A DNA stretch of 64,000 nt from contig OZ020524.1 of NCBI GenBank assembly GCA_963971425.1, forward strand, positions 10,729,845 through 10,793,844, written 5' to 3'. Positions 57,368-64,000 of this stretch are shown here, in pieces. How positions within the stretch are numbered: the first letter of the stretch is position 1; each line of letters starts with the position of its first letter. The notes beneath the pieces are model-generated. The model was not told the origin of the DNA. It saw only the letters and a program-made list of their open reading frames with translations, and made no database searches. Position numbers and translations under genes: made by a program. The stretch comes from Bryoerythrophyllum caledonicum (lineage: Eukaryota > Streptophyta > Bryopsida > Pottiales > Pottiaceae).

Positions 57368-60300
57368 CTCCCTTGTTTTCTGCTCCTCCCAATCTCCGTT
57401 TGGTTTTTAGCATCCTGTAGCATTTTATGATACGAGTGATTTGTGAGGTCAGTGCGAGCAGGTGTGACCGGGGAGAAGAAAGGTTCGGAGATTGCCATGG
57501 CCGGAGTAGTCTAGTAGTTCGTAATTCTCACAGTTAACTAAAATTAACCTTAAGCGAGCCCGCCTAACCAGATCGTTTCCAGGGATTTTTATCATGCACA
57601 AACTCTTCAAATCTTAACAACTCTTCACACTTAATACCTCAGCACATCCCGGAAGATGGCTTCCTCGGTACCTTAGTAACCGGTAACAAGTAACTTCAAG
57701 TGTTTCAGTTAAACTCTGTTGAGCGTTAGAGTAGTTTTCCGATAAGTTTTTACAGTGCCCGGAATGTCACTGCCCTCCGTTCTCACAGTCTAGAAGCCAC
57801 AATGTCCACAATCTAACCCTACACCTTGAAAGAGTTAAAAAGGTTGCAGCCGGTTTACCGATCTTCATAATCTACCGGAAACTTGTCCCGGTAAACCGAT
57901 CACGCAAGCCCGGGTTCCAACTACAACCACACCCAACGAATCAGACAAATGATACAAGCCTCACAACAAGTTAGTGCTAAGCAAATCCTATGAGCAAGAC
58001 AACCTTCCACGGGGATCGTCGAAACTCGTTCACTGCAAGGGTAGAAACCCCGGAATTCTCCGGACTCATGCTTAGCCGGGATCTCTCCCGGTGTACCAAG
58101 AGGGGGAATATCATCCCTCCTCTCCATCAATCCAAACACTTCCTACTTAAGGAAGGCTATCATAAATAGCCGTGGGCTTTCCGGATCTCATACGGTAAAA
58201 CAACTTTTTTTGGTCCCACCGGTGAAGGATCTAGAGTATAGATCTTGGATCTTACTCCACCTATCTAACTTGGATATCCTACACCCTCGGAAAGTTTCTA
58301 TTCACACTCAATCACATAACACACAACAAGTCACAACCTTGCATACCTAGCAAAGACACACTAGAAGGATTCAACTCTCCCCACTTCTACTTGCACAAGC
58401 TCAACAAAAGACTCTAGACACAAGCCTTGAAGGCAAGACACGAGCAAATCAACAAAGAGAAGAATACTTAATACAAAAGCCCAAGGCTCCTTAAGTACAC
58501 AAAGGCTACTAGCTACCCTCCAAAACTAGATCCCCAAAAGGGGGAAATGGCATCTAAAGCGTGCACTAATCTCAATAGTTACCATCCAAAAGTAGATCCA
58601 CAAAAGGACAAAACGGCATCTAGATCTTAAAATCAAGGGTAGCCTAGTCACCGGCGGAGTACCGGTTGACCGGTAAATCGGGAGACTCCTGGTCCGGGAT
58701 CGGTGAATCATTCTCTAACAAAAGTAAGTAGCCGAAGAAATCACTTAAGTGGTAGTGACCGGGTGCGCAATGGGGCCCCATCGACATCACTACTCTCACC
58801 CTAGTGTTTAAATCTAGCAACTTTAACAACATCCCATCAACGGGTGGAATAAATCAACAATACATAATATATAATAAAAGCTCAACCGGAAGATCCATCC
58901 GAAGGAGTGGAGTTATCTCCCGATGGATCTCGGGAAGGATTAACCGGAAGATTGAGTTTAAAAATTCAACCACCTTATTCAAAGTATTTTCCTTTCGCAA
59001 TTCCTTCCCACTTGTTCGGATCAATCTTGGAAAACGTTCGTGTTACCGGTAGAGTCATGTTGTCCGGGATGGACTTACTCTCGGATGTGCCTTGTATTTA
59101 CAACAATCACCTATCACCAATTATCACAAACTCCGGTCCGGTTTAGAAAACATAAGTCTATTGGTCAACCGGTGTACCACTCCGGTGTCGTAGCAGAGAG
59201 TTTGTGTCCCAAAAGAACACCGAGTTTCTGGCTGCAACTTTTACTCTACCAAGTTCTTTGAGAAGTAAACCTAATTATATCTATAGATTGTCCCTTTTGA
59301 AAGACAATCACCTCAATACATAAGTCTTTGTAGGACAAAAGTGTCCAAATATTTAAGAAAACGATGTAAAACTTACAAACCTTAGAAAGGGAAACAATCC
59401 CAAATCCTAAGGGCGTGTATCTCCAAATCCAACCGTTGAAATGACTTCTATTTTTGGGGAAAATATTGATTTACTATAAATAACAACCACACTAAATCTT
59501 AACCGCAAATTCGTTACGAATCTTGAGCTATCGTCCAAAAACTCACTGCCTCTATAAACGTTTGTTTCCAAACTCCGGCTTACAATAATCTTCTTAAATC
59601 TCGAGTAAAATCTCCAAATGCCATGAAATTTTAGGTGTAGGTTTTCAACTTTAGAAACCACCTTTTCTTGAAGTCTTAGGCAAAAATTTGTTTGAAAGCA
59701 AAAGATATGGCCAAAACCATCACCAACATCAAAGTGATGAAGTTACGGTCTTAGAAAATATATGGACTCTGTTCAATTCCAAATATCTCCTTTAGTACAA
59801 CTCCAAATCCTTAAATTCTTCTGCGCAATAGATAAGAATTGAATATTCCTTGCTAATCGCTTTTTTCAATCTTCAAAAGCTCTCTTGAAACTCTTGGAAT
59901 GCTCAAAAGAGTGGCAATAGGTCTTCAAATTGCCCTCTAACTTCAAACGCTCATAACTCCTTCACCGAATTTCAAAATCCTAAGTTTTTTGTCCCAAAAC
60001 TACAGCCCACAATCTCATCTATCCAATTCTGATCTTCCTTTCATTCAAATCAGTGGTATAATGCTATACACCTCCTAGCTGCGTCGGGATGCCCCTTGAA
60101 TCCTCATTGGTCATGGGAATTGGCAAATGGGATGAGGACTTTCATCCAAGGCCATCCTCTGTCCATCCATCGCCACCTCCTTCAAACCTTGCCACTTCCT
60201 TCTATCCCTTGCCACCTCCTCTTATCTTTCTATCCCCTTGCTCTGTCATTTTATTCTTCAGGCTATCTTAATCTTCTCAATTTAATTACTTACATCTAAA

Positions 60301-60554
60301 CTCTAAATTTTAAATCCAATTTTTTTTAAAGACTTAACATGAACATTTAAATCTTAAATAATCTAGAGACCACAACCAATTTTAAAACGTACGAAGTGAG
60401 CTTTCTATATCAACTTCCAATTTCATTTATCAACTATTCTAACATACTTCAAACTTATAAAGATATTATCAACTGTGATTGGTTATTTACATATTTTAGG
60501 TAACCATAGTACTGCAAACATTGTATATACTTCAGGATAATCTCTACACACATC
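57366..60554. other. Unassigned region with CCGG-rich part
   Basis: No supported gene. 57640-59260 is unusually rich in CCGG and CCGGT words compared with the rest of the window, and contains a 10-bp inverted pair (cggtttaccg and cggtaaaccg) at about 57852 and 57891. 59260-60554 is AT-rich. Confidence 0.4.
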
Positions 60555-60840
60555 CATCACGACTCAGTGGGCTGACTGAGCGTTCCGCCACACTAAAGAG
60601 ATTTAGAGTTCAAATCCTGCAGATTGTCTGAACAGTTGGTGTGGCACGTGGTCCGGGGACTGTTGATACTTCAGCAGTGTGACAGCCGGTTAACGCTCTT
60701 GAACCCTGAGCTAGTGCCAAGATGCAGGAATAATTTACAAAATAAGGCTCGCCCCGGTAAAGTATGACCGTGTGGTTGAGGATAAACCCACTAGTCATAT
60801 CTTCACTATTGGCCCAGACCATTTAATACCCTCTCTTTTT
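60555..60840 (+). mobile_element. Possible tRNA-derived SINE
   Basis: 'cagtgggctgactgagcg' resembles a tRNA A-box region and 'gagttcaaatcctgc' at about 60606-60620 a B-box, at suitable spacing. A 3' part with 'cccggtaaagtatgaccg' follows. No clear tail or flanking repeat; a decayed tRNA is less likely as no cloverleaf forms. Confidence 0.35.
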
Positions 60841-63560
60841 CTACTTTAATATATGTTTTCACATCATGTACTCAGTTACTTCACGACACCGGAACACTTT
60901 GCTAGAATACATGGATATAGGTATCTCACGTATCTAACAACACACTTACGGAACAATATCACATATAACTATTATAAGGAGAGAATTTGGAAGAACAAGA
61001 CTTAGAGAGAGATTTCCCCGATTGTGAGCCAAACAAACCCCCCCTAGTGGGAAGCCTATCTTGAATACAAGACACTACTTTGGGGATTCAGCCCCTTGTA
61101 CAATCAACATTCAGGACCATGCATGCATACCTCACCCTAGGGTGCAACGGTTCGTGGTGCCATTCAGTAGAATTTGTTTATCATAAGTGAATTAGGGATG
61201 GATTCTGCCTTGCCTTATGGCCGGACTTTGGACATCCTTATCTTTTGCCTCATGGCTCCGAATTCAATGTTTTTTGGCCTGAAAAGGATCAGCACGTTCT
61301 TATAAACTTGATTAAACCACTTAGAACCAAGTCAGGACCAAGATTCGACCCCCACAGTAGCCAACAGCAGACAGACTCCCTTAAGAAGTTCAAAACTTCG
61401 TTCAATCTTAACTCCTTGTTAGTAACTCCGAATTCCTCGTTTTTCTTCAAACCCTACTAGTTTTTTGTTCTTTAAACAATGGAGGCATCCAATTAGTTAA
61501 CCAACCTCAAAGAAAACTCAGAGGCATGCAATCAGCAGTACTTTTAACCGCCACATACACTCACGTGAATCATGCACCTTGGCTCACGACCCATACAACA
61601 CATACACACATACAACACATGCACCTAATGATACATGACTCGGTTGCTCATGGACTACTGTCATGCAAGGTCACATTCACCTTTTTGTTAATTGTTTCAT
61701 CTTTATTTAAAATAATTTTAGGTTTAGGAAACCCCAATTCTGTCCAAATTTTGCAGCACTTCCGCACGATTTTTTTAAGACTGTAAATTTATTGTTCCCC
61801 CACAACGGCATGCAACAATTGCAACACAATCACATTAACAATTTATGAGATTAACAAGTTGGGGAAGGAGAGCTCCCTGATCCGGAATCGCAATTCACCC
61901 TCTACCCTTGGTGCTTTGGTTTACTCGTGCTCTTCGTGTTCGTCCTCTCGTGATCTTCTTGCTTAGCTGGTGCTCTTCACAACAACTCTCATCTCTAAAC
62001 CTAATTCCTCCTCACGCTCACCGGGGCTTCCGGCTCTCTCAAATTTCAGTATACTTTCTCCGAATTCCTTCAACCAGCCGGGCTTCCGGCTCTTCTCTCT
62101 TTCTCCCTCTTTCTCTGATCCCAGTCCCCCTTAAAAAATGAGCTCTCCTCGTGAGAGTAACTTTCAGGCAGCTTGCTTCTTCTGCGTTCCCCTTGTTCGT
62201 TCCCCTCATTCGGCACGCTTAAGCCGCCACCTTGGCTGCCACTATTAATGACCCACTAAAAAACCTTAACCTACATACCAAATCCTTCCAAGCCACCCTT
62301 GCAACAACTAAGGAGGTGCCTCCACTAACCTAAGAATACTCCACTAGTAGTTTTAATCCTTTGTCACATGATGTGCACATGAGTCAAAAATAATTGAGGC
62401 CCTTTAACTAATTCAAGGGTTCTAATTCCATCTAAATCTACCTAACCTTGAACCACCCTTGCATATGACTACCTTAAATTAAATCGTGATTGGTGGGGGC
62501 TTTTGCCTCAAGCCTTTTTAGCTTCTCTTCAATTAATTTTTATTAGGCTTTTAGGCCTCATTCTTTTTTCTTTCCTCTCACCGTAATTCTTGATTTTCTT
62601 TCTTATATCACCCCTTCTAATTGTGATAAAAACACCGGGGTTAGTCATGGTCTTCACCTTGGTAGGAGGTCATTTTTTCCATTATTTTCTTTTTCATTAT
62701 TCTCCTTGTTATGTTTTTTAACCTCTACCCTTTTTTGTCACTCTATTTATTTTTAGATTAACCACATAAAAGCCTTGATTGCCATAATATGGCTTTTAAA
62801 TTGAGAATTGGTAGATTAAGAGGCCAATTGGCCTTTCTAGCAGAACACCATGAGTTAATTCAATCATTTAATCCAATTTACTATTTCCTAGAATCAATGT
62901 GTGAGTTGTTTGACCCTTTTGTCATCGTGAGCCTATTTTGGGGCTCATATCGGTTGACTAGGGAGACCGGGAAATGATAGATAATTTGGGTAAGACCTAG
63001 AGATGATAGGAGGATGGAGAAAACCTAAAGGAAAGACTTGCCACAAGGCTAAGTCAATAGAAAACAAATGATAGGATACCAACGTAGACTCACACGTGTA
63101 GGAAGTCACAATCTAGGACATATATAATCTAGATAGAGTCTACCGGGGGACTTTTTTCCTAGACCGGAGAGGATGTTACCGGAGGTCTCCCTGATAGAAA
63201 TAGAGAGAGAAAGACTTATAAACAATGAAGTTTGCACAAACAAGAGAAACCCAACGTGGGCAAGAATCATCATTGTTTTCCAACTCCTTGATACACCCGC
63301 AACCTTCGTCAACTCTTGTCTCTTGGATCTTCTTGCGGTGGCCACAAAGCTCCTTGCATCAAGAAATCCTAGTTACCTTCACCAACTAGTTAAAAAGGCT
63401 CCTCTACTACCAAACCCTAGGTGCCACCACTCTCCTTCAAAACCCTAGCTTCCTGACTACAACAGAACCCCTGCTTTCTTTGACGACCGCCACGCCTTAG
63501 TCTTAGCTTCAAATGGGGTGAAATTTAGCCACTATAGAGAAGACTTTAGCTACCTTGAGC
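60841..63560. other. Unassigned region
   Basis: Short ORFs only. A B-box-like 'agattcgaccccc' at about 61340 hints at another SINE remnant. 61860-62140 is CT-rich. Confidence 0.3.
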
Positions 63561-63845
63561 TCGCCTAAAAATCTATTGAAAATCTGCTACCATCAATGAG
63601 ATCTTGCGCTCCAAAGTACGATGTCTCCATCACGACGGCCCCCAAGCCCCTTGCACTTCGACGAGCGCTGCTCCCTGCTCTTTTCTCCAGTCAATACAAA
63701 ATTCAAGTATATTGTAGAGGACTTCAAGCACCAAAAGGTTGCGCCCAAGTCACCTGGAAAGCTACTACCATCAAGAAGATTTTGGGCTATGAAGTACGCT
63801 GACTCAAACTCGACGGCCGCCAACCCCCTTGTACTCCGACGGCAA
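63561..63845. repeat. Diverged two-unit tandem repeat, about 175 bp
   Basis: 63588-63663 and 63763-63842 share 'ctaccatcaa.(g)agat', 'gaagtacg' and 'ccttg(c/t)act(t/c)cgacg' in order. ORFs across it on both strands are not conserved between units. Confidence 0.45.
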
Positions 63846-64000
63846 TAACTTTTTTGTTTCTTATCCAAAACACTTGTGTAGAGTGTCTTTGAAAACAAGA
63901 CTTCTAATCTACAAACCCTAAAAAAAGCTCTGTAAGATCTATTCTAGGTTGTAAGAAATCTCGCATCAATGATGCGGTTTCTACTTCTCCTACCTCGGAA

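Noticed and set aside
57196-57498. Ser/Leu-rich ORF and antisense Arg/Glu ORF
   Set aside because: Produced by the CT microsatellite.
60560-60635. tRNA gene
   Set aside because: A- and B-box-like words are present but no acceptor or anticodon stem pairs; listed as possible SINE.

Overview
The window is nuclear DNA from a plant-like (streptophyte) eukaryote: AT-rich, intron-containing host genes, and very dense transposons. The best host gene is a plant-type TVP38/TMEM64 (SNARE-associated Golgi protein) gene. The mixture of Tc1-type, PIF/Harbinger, Mutator-like, Ty3/gypsy and a dual-endonuclease LINE suggests a non-seed plant or streptophyte alga more than a flowering plant; that is inference. 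I see only two supportable host genes, both on the minus strand: the TVP38 gene (9782-12591, four coding exons) and a small four-exon gene of unknown function (41836-42662).

Layout. 1-2645 holds a tandem repeat and two inverted copies of a Harbinger-like MITE. 3445-7748 is a dead Tc1 transposon split by a 5'-truncated LINE tail (13-bp target duplication) and by a 2.45-kb Harbinger-type element (TTA duplication). 7749-9780 is intergenic with minisatellites. 9782-12710 is the TVP38 gene. 13843-37823 is a nest: a PIF/Harbinger transposon (transposase plus convergent Myb/SANT-like gene) was broken by an old Ty3/gypsy copy (about 14643-22312) and later by a nearly intact 13.2-kb LINE (22667-35846, 9-bp target duplication aagagggca). 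37824-41700 holds MITEs and repeats, 41836-42662 the small gene, 43084-43770 three adjoining MITEs of one family. 48117-54033 is a decayed Mutator-like element. 54034-64000 is mostly unassigned, with a CT microsatellite, possible SINEs and a CCGG-rich stretch.

The most striking object is the LINE. ORF1 has an RRM-like and coiled-coil region. ORF2 carries, in order, an APE-type endonuclease, reverse transcriptase, RNase H, a CCHC knuckle and a PD-(D/E)XK (REL-like) domain. That is two endonuclease types in one element, as in the Dualen/RandI group. Directly before the first ATG of ORF2 lies a textbook 2A ribosome-skipping motif (DIETNPGP). Its frame stays open back through a (CAA)n tract of about 340 bp, read as about 114 asparagines, until it overlaps the end of ORF1. 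The 5' region is built of tandem modules each containing a 54-64-nt intron-like segment. The 3' end has a stem-loop with a compensatory base change in the second copy, and a (TTC)n tail.
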